From NCBI GenBank assembly GCA_946479185.1, contig CAMLFF010000136.1, forward strand, positions 1 to 8,267: a stretch of DNA of 8,267 nt, in the 5' to 3' direction. The stretch is from an uncultured Sphingobium sp. (GTDB lineage Bacteria; Pseudomonadota; Alphaproteobacteria; Sphingomonadales; Sphingomonadaceae). The notes below the pieces were generated by a model that was not told the origin of the DNA, searched no databases, and was given only the letters and a program-made list of their open reading frames with translations. Below are positions 1 through 7,522 of this stretch, piece after piece. Within the stretch, counting starts at the first letter, position 1. The number at the start of each line of letters is the position of its first letter. The position numbers and the translations under genes were made by a program.

Positions 1-2323
1 TGGCTCCAAGTCGCTCGTCAACCGCGCCATCGTGCGCTTCGTCACCGCTGGCACGCTCACCGAGGACGCGCTTCTCGATAGCCGCCGGGCCAATTTGCTG
101 GCGGCGATTGGCGAGGCGGCAGGGCATTATGCCATTGCGGCGGCGGATATCTCCACCGGGCGGCTGGAGGTCGTCTCCATCGAGAGTGGCGGCATCGAAG
201 CGGAACTGGCACGCATCGGCGCGAGCGAAGTGATTGCGCGGCCAAGCCTTGCCGATCAGGTGCCGCACGCGCATCCATTTGAAAATCGGGGGTTCGACAG
301 TGGCCGGGCGGAGGCGGATATCTGCCGCCACTTCGGCGTGCGGACTGTGGAGAGCTTCGGCACATTTTCCCGCGCGGAACTCTCTGCCATCGGCGGACTG
401 CTCGGTTATCTGGAGCATGTCGGGCAAGGGCGCATGCCCTTCCTCACCGCGCCGGTGCGCGCGGGGGCAAGCGATCATCTCGCCATCGATCCGGCAACGC
501 GCGAGAGCCTGGAGATTGTGCAAACCGCGAGCGGCCAGCGCGCAGGCAGCCTGCTCGCCACGATCGATCGCACGGTCACAGGCGCCGGTGCGCGCATGCT
601 CGCGGCGGATATATCCGCACCGCTCATGGATCAGGGTCGCATCGAGGCACGGCTCGATCTGGTGCAATGGCTGCATGACGATGGCCCACTGCGCGAGGAT
701 GTGCGTGCAAAGCTGCGTGCCTTGCCGGACATTGGGCGGGCGCTGGGCCGCGTCGCGATCGGGCGAGGAAGTCCGCGTGACCTCGGCCAATTGCGCGATG
801 GGCTGGATGCCGCGCGCAACCTGCGCGAGCGGCTGGGCGCCCTACCCGACCGCCCGGCACTCCTCGATGCGCTGCTCCCCGCGCTCGATGGGCATGGTGC
901 GCTGGTCGACAAGCTGTTCCGCGCTTTGGTGCCCGCTCCGCCCACGGAAACAGCGCATGGCGGCTACATCGCGGATGGCTATGACGCCGCGCTCGATGAT
1001 CTGCGCGTGCTCGCAGGCGATGGCCGCCGGGCGATTGCGGCGCTGGAGGCGCGCTATCGGGAGCAGACTGGCATTGCTGCGCTCAAGATCCGCCACAATG
1101 GCGTGCTTGGCTATCATGTCGAGGTTGCCGCCCGCCATGCCGACGCCCTGATGGCGCCCGATAGCGGCTTCACCCATCGCCAGACGCTGGCCGGCGTGGT
1201 GCGGTTCAACTCTGTCGATCTGCATGAGCAAGCTGGCCGTGTTGCGCAGGCGGGCGCGCATGCGCTGACCGCCGAGGCCGCGCATTTCGAGGAGCTGGTC
1301 GCCGATGTCGTCGCCCAGCGCATGGCGATAGCCGAAGCCGCTCAAGCACTTGCCCGCATCGACGTTGCCTGCGCGCTTGCCGAGCGCGCGGTGGAAGGCG
1401 GTTGGGCGCGGCCACTCTTTGCTGACGAGCCATGTCTTGAGATTGAGGGCGGACGGCATCCCGTCGTGGAGGCAGCACTTGCCAAAAGCGGCGCAGCATT
1501 CGTCGCCAATGATTGCACGCTGACGCCCGATAGCCGCTTATGGCTGGTCACCGGCCCGAACATGGGCGGTAAATCGACCTTCCTGCGGCAGAACGCCCTG
1601 ATCGTCATCCTCGCGCAGGCGGGCGGCTTCGTGCCAGCGCGCGCGGCGAAGCTGGGCCTCGTGGACCGGCTCTTCAGCCGCGTTGGCGCATCGGACAATC
1701 TGGCGCGGGGTCGCTCCACCTTCATGGTCGAGATGATCGAAACCGCCGCGATCCTCGCGCAGGCGACCAAACGCAGCTTCGTCATTCTCGATGAAGTGGG
1801 GCGCGGCACCTCAACCTATGATGGGCTCGCCATCGCCTGGGCCGTGGTCGAGGCAATCCATGATGTGAATGCCTGCCGCTGCCTCTTCGCCACCCATTAT
1901 CATGAACTAACTCGGCTTGCCGAGCGGCTGGATGCGCTGACGCTCCACCATGTGCGGGCGCGAGAGTGGCAGGGCGATCTGGTGCTGCTGCATGAACTTT
2001 CCCAAGGCCCCGCCGACCGCAGCTATGGCCTTGCCGTCGCGCGCCTCGCAGGATTGCCAGCGCCGGTGCTGTCGCGCGCCAAATCCGTGCTGAGCAAACT
2101 GGAGGCCGGTCGCGCCAAGACAGGCGGCATCGCAGCCGGACTGGATGACCTCCCGCTCTTCGCTGCAACATTGCAAAAGCAGGCCGAGCCAGCCGTCGAT
2201 CCCTTGCGCGAGAAGCTGGGCGAGATCGATGCCGACAGCCTCACGCCGCGAGAAGCGCTCGAGCTGATTTATGCGCTCAAGCAATTGTCACGCGCAGCGC
2301 CTATATTGGCTGGCGATGAATAG
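1..2323 (+). CDS. mutS: DNA mismatch repair protein MutS, 5' end missing
   Basis: MutS binds mismatches and small loops in DNA and, with ATP, recruits MutL to start strand-directed repair. The reading frame is open from base 2, so the gene begins before the window. The GTG at 32 is an internal valine codon (AIVRFVTAGTLTEDAL is a typical MutS stretch), not the start. 773 residues are present; MutS is usually about 850-900, so roughly 100 are missing, including most of the mismatch-reading domain with its Phe-X-Glu motif. Connector, lever and clamp domains follow (the clamp-region motif RHNGVLGYHVEV lies near 1088-1126). The ATPase domain has Walker A GPNMGGKST (1553-1579), Walker B VILDE (1781-1795) followed by GRGTSTYDG, and the switch motif ATHYHELT near 1889-1912. 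The C-terminal helix-turn-helix (SLTPREALELIYALKQL) dimerises MutS. No frameshift or lost ATPase residue is visible. The stop TAG is at 2321-2323, inside the start of glnD. Confidence 0.98.
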   Translation, partial: GSKSLVNRAIVRFVTAGTLTEDALLDSRRANLLAAIGEAAGHYAIAAADISTGRLEVVSIESGGIEAELARIGASEVIARPSLADQVPHAHPFENRGFDSGRAEADICRHFGVRTVESFGTFSRAELSAIGGLLGYLEHVGQGRMPFLTAPVRAGASDHLAIDPATRESLEIVQTASGQRAGSLLATIDRTVTGAGARMLAADISAPLMDQGRIEARLDLVQWLHDDGPLREDVRAKLRALPDIGRALGRVAIGRGSPRDLGQLRDGLDAARNLRERLGALPDRPALLDALLPALDGHGALVDKLFRALVPAPPTETAHGGYIADGYDAALDDLRVLAGDGRRAIAALEARYREQTGIAALKIRHNGVLGYHVEVAARHADALMAPDSGFTHRQTLAGVVRFNSVDLHEQAGRVAQAGAHALTAEAAHFEELVADVVAQRMAIAEAAQALARIDVACALAERAVEGGWARPLFADEPCLEIEGGRHPVVEAALAKSGAAFVANDCTLTPDSRLWLVTGPNMGGKSTFLRQNALIVILAQAGGFVPARAAKLGLVDRLFSRVGASDNLARGRSTFMVEMIETAAILAQATKRSFVILDEVGRGTSTYDGLAIAWAVVEAIHDVNACRCLFATHYHELTRLAERLDALTLHHVRAREWQGDLVLLHELSQGPADRSYGLAVARLAGLPAPVLSRAKSVLSKLEAGRAKTGGIAAGLDDLPLFAATLQKQAEPAVDPLREKLGEIDADSLTPREALELIYALKQLSRAAPILAGDE

Positions 2324-5093
2324 GGTCCCTGATTCGCTGCACGGTCGGCGTGCGATTGTCGATCGCCGCCAGATCGCCGATGCCATGAATGCGCAACTGG
2401 TTGAGGTGAGCGACGTTGCCGCGCGCCGCAAGCTGATCGTAGCGACATTGCAGCAAGTGCTGGCGGACGGGCGCCAGGAAGTCTCCCGCCGCCTCGCCCG
2501 CAATCCCACGCGCGGGCGCGACGCGGTGACGTCGCAGGCTTTCCTGATGGATCAGATCATCCGCCTGCTGTTCGACGCGACCATCATGCATCTCTATCCG
2601 ATCAGCAATCCAACCGCATCCGAGCGGCTCTCGCTGCTGGCCGTTGGCGGCTATGGGCGCGGCGAGATGGCGCCCTATAGCGATGTCGATATCGGCTTCA
2701 TCACGCCTTACAAGCCCACCGACTGGACCGAGCAGGTCATCGAATCCATGCTCTACGCGCTGTGGGATCTGGGCCTCAAGGTCGGCCATTCCAGCCGCTC
2801 GATTGACGAGACGGTGCGAATGGCCAAGTCCGATCTCACCATTCGCACGGCACTGCTCGAAGCGCGCTTCGTGTGGGGCGATCGCGGCATTTATGATGAG
2901 TGCATGAAGCGCTTCGATGCCGATGTGATGCAGGGCACCGCCCGAGCTTTTGTGGCCGAGAAGCTGGCCGAGCGGGACGCGCGCCACAAGCAGATGGGCG
3001 ACAGCCGCTATGTCGTCGAGCCCAATGTGAAGGAGGGCAAAGGCGGCCTGCGCGATCTGCACACGCTCTTCTGGATCGGCAAATATGTGAACCGTGTGCG
3101 CACGGTGGCCGAGCTGGTGAATGTCGGTCTGCTCACCCGCGCCGAGCTCTCGCAATTCCAGCGCGCCGAGAATTTCCTCTGGGCCGTGCGCTGCCACATG
3201 CATGAGGTTTCCAATCGCGGCGAAGACCGGCTGACCTTCGATCTGCAGATCGAGGTGGCCGAGCGCATGGGTTTTGTCGCCCGACGAGGCCGCTCACCGG
3301 TCGAGCGTTTCATGCACCTCTATTTCCTGATGGCGAAGACGGTGGGCGATCTCACCGGCGTGTTCCTTGCCCATCTCGATGACGCGATGGGCTCGCGCGG
3401 GCGGCGCTATATCCCCGCCATGTTCAGCAGGCCCCGCAAGCTCGATGGCTTCATATTGGATCGCGGGCGCATCACGATCCCGGAGGATGATTTCTTCCAG
3501 CAGAAGCCCAGCCGCATGATCGAGATTTTCGCGCTGGTCGACAAGCATGGCCTGGAAATCCACCCGAACGCCATGCGCGCGCTCAACCGCGATGCGGCCC
3601 TGATCGACCGCAAGGTGCGGGACGACCCCGAAGCCAATGCGCTGTTCATGAGCGTGCTCACCTCGCCGCGCGATCCTGAAAAAGTGCTGCGCTGGATGAA
3701 TGAGGCGGGCACATTTGGCCGCTTCGTGCCCGATTTTGGCCGCGTCGTCGCGCAGATGCAATTCGACATGTATCATCACTACACGGTCGACGAGCATACG
3801 ATCCGCGCCATCGGGCTCCTGTCGAAGATCGAGCGCGGCGAGTATAAAGAGGATCATCCCCTCGCCAGCCAGATTATCGAGAAAGTGATCTCGCGCCGGG
3901 TGCTCTATGTCTCCGTGCTGCTGCACGATATCGCCAAGGGCCGCGGCGGCGATCATAGCGTGCTGGGCGCCGAAGTGGCCGAGAAGCTCTGCCCCCGGCT
4001 AGGCCTGAGCGCGGCGGAAACCGAGACCGTCGCCTGGCTGGTGCGCTATCATCTGCTGATGTCGGCCACCTCCTTCAAGCGCGACCTTTCCGATTACAAG
4101 ACCATCCTGGACTTTGCAGAGGTCGTCAAAAGCTCCGAGCGGCTGCGGCTGCTCGTGCTGCTGACCATCGTGGATATCCGCGCGGTTGGCCCGGGCGTGT
4201 GGAACAGCTGGAAGCGGCAGTTGCTCACCGAGCTTTATGAGTCGGCTGAAGAAGTCATTCGCCCCGGCCACAAGCTGCGCGGGCGGCAGGAGCGCATTGA
4301 AGAAAAGCGCGACACGTTGCGCCAGCGCCTCTCCGTGGCAGACAGCGCATTCGAGACGCTGGTGAAGGGCTTCCCTCAATCCTACTGGATCGCCGAGCCC
4401 GACCACATCCTGGAGCGCAATGCGCGGCATTTGCTGGCGGCTGGCCCTGCAGAACTGTCAATCGACGCGCAGCCCTATCCCGAACGCGGCGCAACGCTCG
4501 TCACGGTTTACGCGGCGGATCATCCCGGCCTGTTCTACCGGATCGCAGGCGCCATCCATCTGGCAGGCGGCAACATCATCGATGCGCGCATCCACACGCT
4601 CAAGGACGGCACGGCGCTCGATAATTTCCTCGTGCAAAACCCGCTCGGCGGTCGCTTCGATGCGCCCGAGCAGATTGCCCGGATCAAGACCTATATCGAG
4701 GATGCGCTGCTCAACCGGCAGAAGCTGATGGCCAAGCTCGACCAGCGCCCGCTCTCGCGTACCCGCGCAGAAGCCTTTGAGGTCGTGCCGCAAGTGCTGA
4801 TCGACAATAAAGCCTCCAACCGTTTCACCGTCGTCGAGGTGATGGCGCGCGATCGCCCTGCCCTGCTGCTCAGCCTCGCCTTTGCGCTCTTCCAGTCCAA
4901 GACGATGGTCCACAGCGCCCATGTCGCCACCTTTGGCGAGCGGGCGGTGGATACCTTCTATCTCACCGATCTGCTCGGCGGAAAGCTGGAGAGCAAGACG
5001 CGCCTCGCGACGCTGGAACGGCGCCTACTGGAAGCGGCCAACCATCAGGCTGGCTCGCTGATCGACGTGAATGCCTTTGCGGTATCAGCCTAG
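2316..5093 (+). CDS. glnD: Bifunctional [protein-PII] uridylyltransferase / uridylyl-removing enzyme GlnD
   Basis: GlnD is the cytosolic glutamine sensor of nitrogen control. It adds UMP to PII proteins (GlnB/GlnK) when glutamine is low and removes it when glutamine is high. The protein has 925 residues, close to the family norm. In order: nucleotidyltransferase motif GGYGRGEM with SDVD (about 111-125); the GlnD-specific stretch VEPNVKEGKGGLRDLHT (234-250); an HD hydrolase domain with HH 487-488, H494, H537-D538 and H547; then two ACT domains (about 726-806, with DHPGLFYRIAGAI, and about 837-915, with DRPALLLSLAFAL) that bind glutamine. All expected catalytic residues are visible. I chose ATG 2316 (MNRVPDSLHGRRAIVDRR) over the in-frame ATG 2271, because 2271 lies well inside mutS and would add an unrelated 15-residue tail. 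No clear Shine-Dalgarno precedes 2316, and the 8-base overlap with mutS suggests translational coupling. Confidence 0.97.
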   Translation: MNRVPDSLHGRRAIVDRRQIADAMNAQLVEVSDVAARRKLIVATLQQVLADGRQEVSRRLARNPTRGRDAVTSQAFLMDQIIRLLFDATIMHLYPISNPTASERLSLLAVGGYGRGEMAPYSDVDIGFITPYKPTDWTEQVIESMLYALWDLGLKVGHSSRSIDETVRMAKSDLTIRTALLEARFVWGDRGIYDECMKRFDADVMQGTARAFVAEKLAERDARHKQMGDSRYVVEPNVKEGKGGLRDLHTLFWIGKYVNRVRTVAELVNVGLLTRAELSQFQRAENFLWAVRCHMHEVSNRGEDRLTFDLQIEVAERMGFVARRGRSPVERFMHLYFLMAKTVGDLTGVFLAHLDDAMGSRGRRYIPAMFSRPRKLDGFILDRGRITIPEDDFFQQKPSRMIEIFALVDKHGLEIHPNAMRALNRDAALIDRKVRDDPEANALFMSVLTSPRDPEKVLRWMNEAGTFGRFVPDFGRVVAQMQFDMYHHYTVDEHTIRAIGLLSKIERGEYKEDHPLASQIIEKVISRRVLYVSVLLHDIAKGRGGDHSVLGAEVAEKLCPRLGLSAAETETVAWLVRYHLLMSATSFKRDLSDYKTILDFAEVVKSSERLRLLVLLTIVDIRAVGPGVWNSWKRQLLTELYESAEEVIRPGHKLRGRQERIEEKRDTLRQRLSVADSAFETLVKGFPQSYWIAEPDHILERNARHLLAAGPAELSIDAQPYPERGATLVTVYAADHPGLFYRIAGAIHLAGGNIIDARIHTLKDGTALDNFLVQNPLGGRFDAPEQIARIKTYIEDALLNRQKLMAKLDQRPLSRTRAEAFEVVPQVLIDNKASNRFTVVEVMARDRPALLLSLAFALFQSKTMVHSAHVATFGERAVDTFYLTDLLGGKLESKTRLATLERRLLEAANHQAGSLIDVNAFAVSA

Positions 5094-5120
5094 GCGGGGC
5101 CAGTTCACGCTTTAACCCTA

Positions 5121-5151
5121 CCGTCACCCCGGACTCGATCCGGGGTGACGG
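5121..5151. repeat. Perfect 13-bp inverted repeat between convergent genes (dispersed palindrome type)
   Basis: The left arm CCGTCACCCCGGA (5121-5133) is exactly complementary to the right arm TCCGGGGTGACGG (5139-5151), with a 5-base loop CTCGA. It lies between the ends of glnD and the minus-strand stress gene, 27 bases after the glnD stop and 19 bases beyond the stop of the stress gene. Neither strand has a clear T run after the stem, so it is not a textbook intrinsic terminator. It could still help end or stabilise both transcripts. From general knowledge, similar palindromes (TCA-CCCCGGA-loop-TCCGGGGT) occur many times between genes in sphingomonads and other alphaproteobacteria. That this copy belongs to such a family is an inference. 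Confidence 0.75.
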
Positions 5152-5170
5152 CGTCCTGACACGCTGCCCC

Positions 5171-5962
5171 TCAATGCGAGAGCAATACCGGAATCGGCGC
5201 CTTCGCCAGCAACGTCCGCGTGGTGCCGCCAAAAATCTGCTCGCGCAAACGGCCATGTCCATAGCTTCCCATCACGCAATAGGTCGCGCCGGAGGTCTGC
5301 ATGGCATCGAGCAGCAGCGCACCCACATCGCCGTTGCGCGGAATCACTCGACTGATGACGGTGCAGCCCTGTCGCGCAAGATAGGCCGACGCCTCATTGG
5401 GGTCGGCACAATCCTCGCCCACCGTCACAACCTCAACTTCGCTCGACCGGCGCAGCAACGGGACCGCCGCACGCAAAGCCGCGTCGGAGGGGCGGGATCC
5501 ATCCCAAGCCACAAGCGCCTTGCCCAGCGGATCGAACCGCTTCTGCTCGGTTGGCACCAGCAGGATCGGCGCGGAGGTAAGCGCGGCCAGACGCGAGGCG
5601 GCATTGCCCGTCTCGGTCATCTCGCCCACGCCCTGCTTGCCGACAACGATCAGATCGACCAGCCGAAAGCTGTCCGTAATCGCCTCATCGGACTGGCTAT
5701 GCACCCGCGCCCATTCATAGTTGATGCCTTCATTCGCCAGCCGCGGCTCAAGGCGGCTGACATTCTCATCCTCCCGATCACGTTCCTCAATGATCATCAC
5801 GCCGGTCGCGCCACCAACGCCAAAACCATCGGCGAAGATCGGCATCTGCACCACGTCCAGACAGACAAGGTGCCCCTCCACTTCCCGCACGACATCCAGC
5901 GCGGTTTGCAGGCGCGCTTCCTGGCTTGCGTCATCATGGATCAGAACCATCACGGTCTTCAT
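5171..5962 (-). CDS. Universal stress protein, tandem Usp-domain (UspA family)
   Basis: This is a 263-residue cytosolic protein with two Usp (alpha/beta nucleotide-binding fold) domains. Domain 1 is about residues 1-138: strand VMVLIHD at the start, LVDLIVVGKQGVG at 101-113 and APILLVP at 131-137. Domain 2 is about 146-263: GKALVAWDGS at 147-156, the loop GSYGHGRLREQIFGGTTRTLL from 232, and the end PIPVLLSH. The domain-2 loop matches the ATP-binding pattern G-2X-G-9X-G, but a second glycine follows where Ser/Thr is usual, with Thr next. Domain 1 has no full copy of the pattern. Such proteins help cells survive stress and growth arrest, but the exact partner or substrate is unknown. The start at 5962 (MKTVMVLIHDD) has a good ribosome site, AGGA about 7 bases upstream. 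The gene converges on glnD and diverges from rpmI. Confidence 0.92.
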   Translation of the reverse strand: MKTVMVLIHDDASQEARLQTALDVVREVEGHLVCLDVVQMPIFADGFGVGGATGVMIIEERDREDENVSRLEPRLANEGINYEWARVHSQSDEAITDSFRLVDLIVVGKQGVGEMTETGNAASRLAALTSAPILLVPTEQKRFDPLGKALVAWDGSRPSDAALRAAVPLLRRSSEVEVVTVGEDCADPNEASAYLARQGCTVISRVIPRNGDVGALLLDAMQTSGATYCVMGSYGHGRLREQIFGGTTRTLLAKAPIPVLLSH

Positions 5963-6222
5963 GGCAACTTCCTCTCATTCGCCGCGTCAGCGACCACCCG
6001 ATACTTAGCATAATGCGGCAGAAACGCGCACCATTCATTGACCGAGATCAACCCGGCGCAGCGATTCAAATCTTGCTTCCGGCGCGCTCTCTGACTAAGG
6101 GCATGCGCTTCCATGTCATGTGGGAACCAATGGGACGGGCCGGCCAGTAGGGCTGCCGTGTCTGTCCGCAATCGTCTGCACGCGCTTTCGGGCCTGTGCG
6201 CTAAAGACAAAAGGAGACGCAA
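5963..6222. other. Divergent intergenic region between the stress gene and rpmI
   Basis: This 260-base gap must hold the promoters of both the minus-strand stress gene and the plus-strand rpmI-rplT operon. I see no gene in it. Short open frames crossing it have no ribosome site or recognisable protein. On the minus strand, TATGCTAAGTAT (6001-6012) lies about 40-50 bases upstream of the stress gene start and could be a -10 element, but no good -35 is placed for it. The part nearest rpmI (about 6132-6201) is GC-rich with several short self-complementary segments, which may form a structured 5' leader. Confidence 0.6.
6073..6101 (+). promoter_or_regulatory. Candidate promoter for rpmI-rplT
   Basis: TTGCTT at 6073-6078 (preceded by C, close to the alphaproteobacterial -35 CTTGAC) is followed after 17 bases by TAAGGG at 6096-6101, a weak -10. 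This would give a leader of roughly 115 bases before rpmI. The alternative TTGACC at 6038-6043 has a better -35 but no good -10 at the right distance. The call rests on spacing and partial consensus only. Confidence 0.3.
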
Positions 6223-6426
6223 ATGCCCAAAATGAAGACCAAGAGCGGTGTGAAGAAACGCTTCAAATTCACCGCCACTGGCAAGGTCAAGCATGGTGTC
6301 GCTGGTAAGCGCCACCGTTTGATGAGCCACAACGCAAAATATATTCGCCAGAATCGCGGCACCAAAGTGTTGTCCGATGCAGACGTAGCCCATGTGCGCC
6401 TGTGGGCGCCTTACGGCCTCGGCTAA
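6223..6426 (+). CDS. rpmI: 50S ribosomal protein L35
   Basis: L35 is a small basic protein of the large ribosomal subunit. The 67 residues match the family length and pattern: [20 protein letters not shown] at the N-terminus, then [19 protein letters not shown] and a C-terminal end with [14 protein letters not shown]. The start is set by a strong Shine-Dalgarno, AAGGAG at 6211-6216, six bases before the ATG. It is followed 13 bases later by rplT, and the rplT ribosome site overlaps the rpmI stop, so the two are surely one operon. In several bacteria L20 represses this operon by binding its mRNA. Whether that occurs here cannot be read from the sequence. Confidence 0.98.
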   Translation: MPKMKTKSGVKKRFKFTATGKVKHGVAGKRHRLMSHNAKYIRQNRGTKVLSDADVAHVRLWAPYGLG

Positions 6427-6439
6427 GGAGTAAAGCGAA

Positions 6440-6805
6440 ATGGCACGTGTAAAACGCGGTACGACCACCAAGGCGAAGCATAAGAGGATTTTGGAACAGG
6501 CGAAGGGCTATTATGGCCGTCGCAAGAACACCATCCGTATTGCGCGCCAGGCTGTCGAAAAAGCCGGACAATATGCATATCGCGACCGTAAGGTTAAGAA
6601 GCGCACCTTCCGCGCCCTGTGGATTCAGCGCATCAACGCGGCTGTCCGCGCTGAAGGCCTGACCTATGGCGTGTTCATGCATGGCCTCAAGCTTGCTGGC
6701 GTCGAACTGGACCGGAAGGTCCTGGCCGACATTGCGATGCATGAAGGCGACGTTTTCAAGGGCATTATTGCACAAGCGCGCGCTGCGCTGCCGGCTGCTG
6801 CCTGA
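6440..6805 (+). CDS. rplT: 50S ribosomal protein L20
   Basis: L20 binds 23S rRNA early and is needed for assembly of the large subunit. The 121 residues are the usual length (about 117-120) and include the hallmark basic N-terminus [20 protein letters not shown], the stretch [29 protein letters not shown], and the globular C-terminal half with [16 protein letters not shown] and [20 protein letters not shown]. The ribosome site AAGGAG at 6425-6430 overlaps the rpmI stop codon, which points to coupled translation. In this cluster type infC usually lies upstream and pheS downstream. Here a stress gene and a transporter gene take those neighbouring places. Confidence 0.98.
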   Translation: MARVKRGTTTKAKHKRILEQAKGYYGRRKNTIRIARQAVEKAGQYAYRDRKVKKRTFRALWIQRINAAVRAEGLTYGVFMHGLKLAGVELDRKVLADIAMHEGDVFKGIIAQARAALPAAA

Positions 6806-6828
6806 ACGAACGGAATACCGATTACGTG

Positions 6829-6861
6829 AAGGGCGCCGGGGGCAACTCCGGCGCCCTTTTT
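6829..6861 (+). terminator. Intrinsic terminator after rplT
   Basis: The left arm AAGGGCGCCGG (6829-6839) pairs perfectly with the right arm CCGGCGCCCTT (6848-6858). The loop is 8 bases (6840-6847) and a run of five T (6857-6861) follows, partly shared with the stem base. It lies 23 bases after the rplT stop. The stem, loop and T run fit a factor-independent terminator closing the ribosomal protein operon. Confidence 0.9.
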
Positions 6862-6904
6862 GTTTCTCGGCGCTTTTTCTCTCACTGATGGATTGGAGCA
6901 GCTC

Positions 6905-7522
6905 ATGGCGCTCAAGGCATGGTGGTTATACCTCACAGTCGTCTTCATCGTCTCGGCAACGCCGGGGCCGAACATGCTGCATGTGATGAACCAATCGATC
7001 CATCACGGCCCGCGCCGCGCAATGGGTACGATGGCGGGCTTGCTAAGCGCCGTGTTGCTCTGCCTCATCGCCTCCGCGCTCGGCCTTGGCGCTTTGCTCA
7101 AGGCATCGCCCAAGCTGTTCGATGTGCTGCGCTATGCTGGCGCCATCTATCTCATCTGGCTGGGCATCAAGGCGTGGCGCACGCCTGCCGTGGAAGGCGA
7201 CATCGCCCATGCGCCGCGCGGGAGCGGATGGGCGCTCTACGGCAGCGGGCTGTTGACCGGCCTCTCCAATCCAAAGCTCATCATCTTCGCCGCAGCGCTC
7301 TTCCCGCAGTTCATTGACACGCGCGGCGGTTTCGCGACGCAACTGATGATATTGGTGCTCACCTTCGTGGTGATCGAGTGCATCTGGTACGCGGTTTACG
7401 CGCTCGGCGGGCATGGCATTGCGCGCTATCTGGCACCGGCTGTGCGCCAGCGACTGTTCAACCGGCTGACCGGCGGCATCTTCATCGGCTTTGGTGGCGC
7501 GCTGCTCTCGCACCGCATCTGA
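6905..7522 (+). CDS. LysE/RhtB-family amino-acid exporter
   Basis: This is a 205-residue inner-membrane protein of the LysE/RhtB family, which exports amino acids or related small molecules by proton exchange. The family hallmark ATPGPNMLHVMNQS is at 18-31 and the second conserved motif GLLTGLSNPKLIIFAAALFPQF is near 115-136. About six hydrophobic segments can be drawn: 5-27, 40-62, 70-90, 112-135, 145-168 and 185-203. Length and layout match the family. The start at ATG 6905 (MALKAWWLYL) has GGAG at 6895-6898, six bases upstream. The open frame reaches back to a TTG at 6860, but that lies in the terminator T run and has no ribosome site. The substrate (homoserine, threonine, lysine or other) cannot be told from sequence. 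It sits between rplT and pheS, an unusual place for a transporter. Confidence 0.93.
   Translation: MALKAWWLYLTVVFIVSATPGPNMLHVMNQSIHHGPRRAMGTMAGLLSAVLLCLIASALGLGALLKASPKLFDVLRYAGAIYLIWLGIKAWRTPAVEGDIAHAPRGSGWALYGSGLLTGLSNPKLIIFAAALFPQFIDTRGGFATQLMILVLTFVVIECIWYAVYALGGHGIARYLAPAVRQRLFNRLTGGIFIGFGGALLSHRI

Noticed and set aside
2271..2315. Upstream ATG as the glnD start
   Set aside because: It is inside the conserved MutS C-terminal helix region, has no ribosome site, and adds a 15-residue extension unlike GlnD N-termini.
2301..3203. Minus-strand open frame of 300 codons within glnD
   Set aside because: It is antisense to the conserved nucleotidyltransferase domain of GlnD and encodes a low-complexity, His/Ala-rich sequence with no known motif.
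5174..6013. Long open frame on the plus strand (279 codons) opposite the stress gene
   Set aside because: It lies antisense to a well-recognised Usp gene, has no family motifs and no ribosome site. Long antisense frames are common in GC-rich genes.
6138..6145. GGCCGGCC palindrome upstream of rpmI
   Set aside because: An eight-base GC palindrome is expected by chance in DNA of this composition, and nothing ties it to a function.
6860..6904. Upstream TTG start for the LysE-type gene
   Set aside because: It falls in the T run of the rplT terminator. The ATG at 6905 has a good GGAG site and gives the normal family N-terminus.
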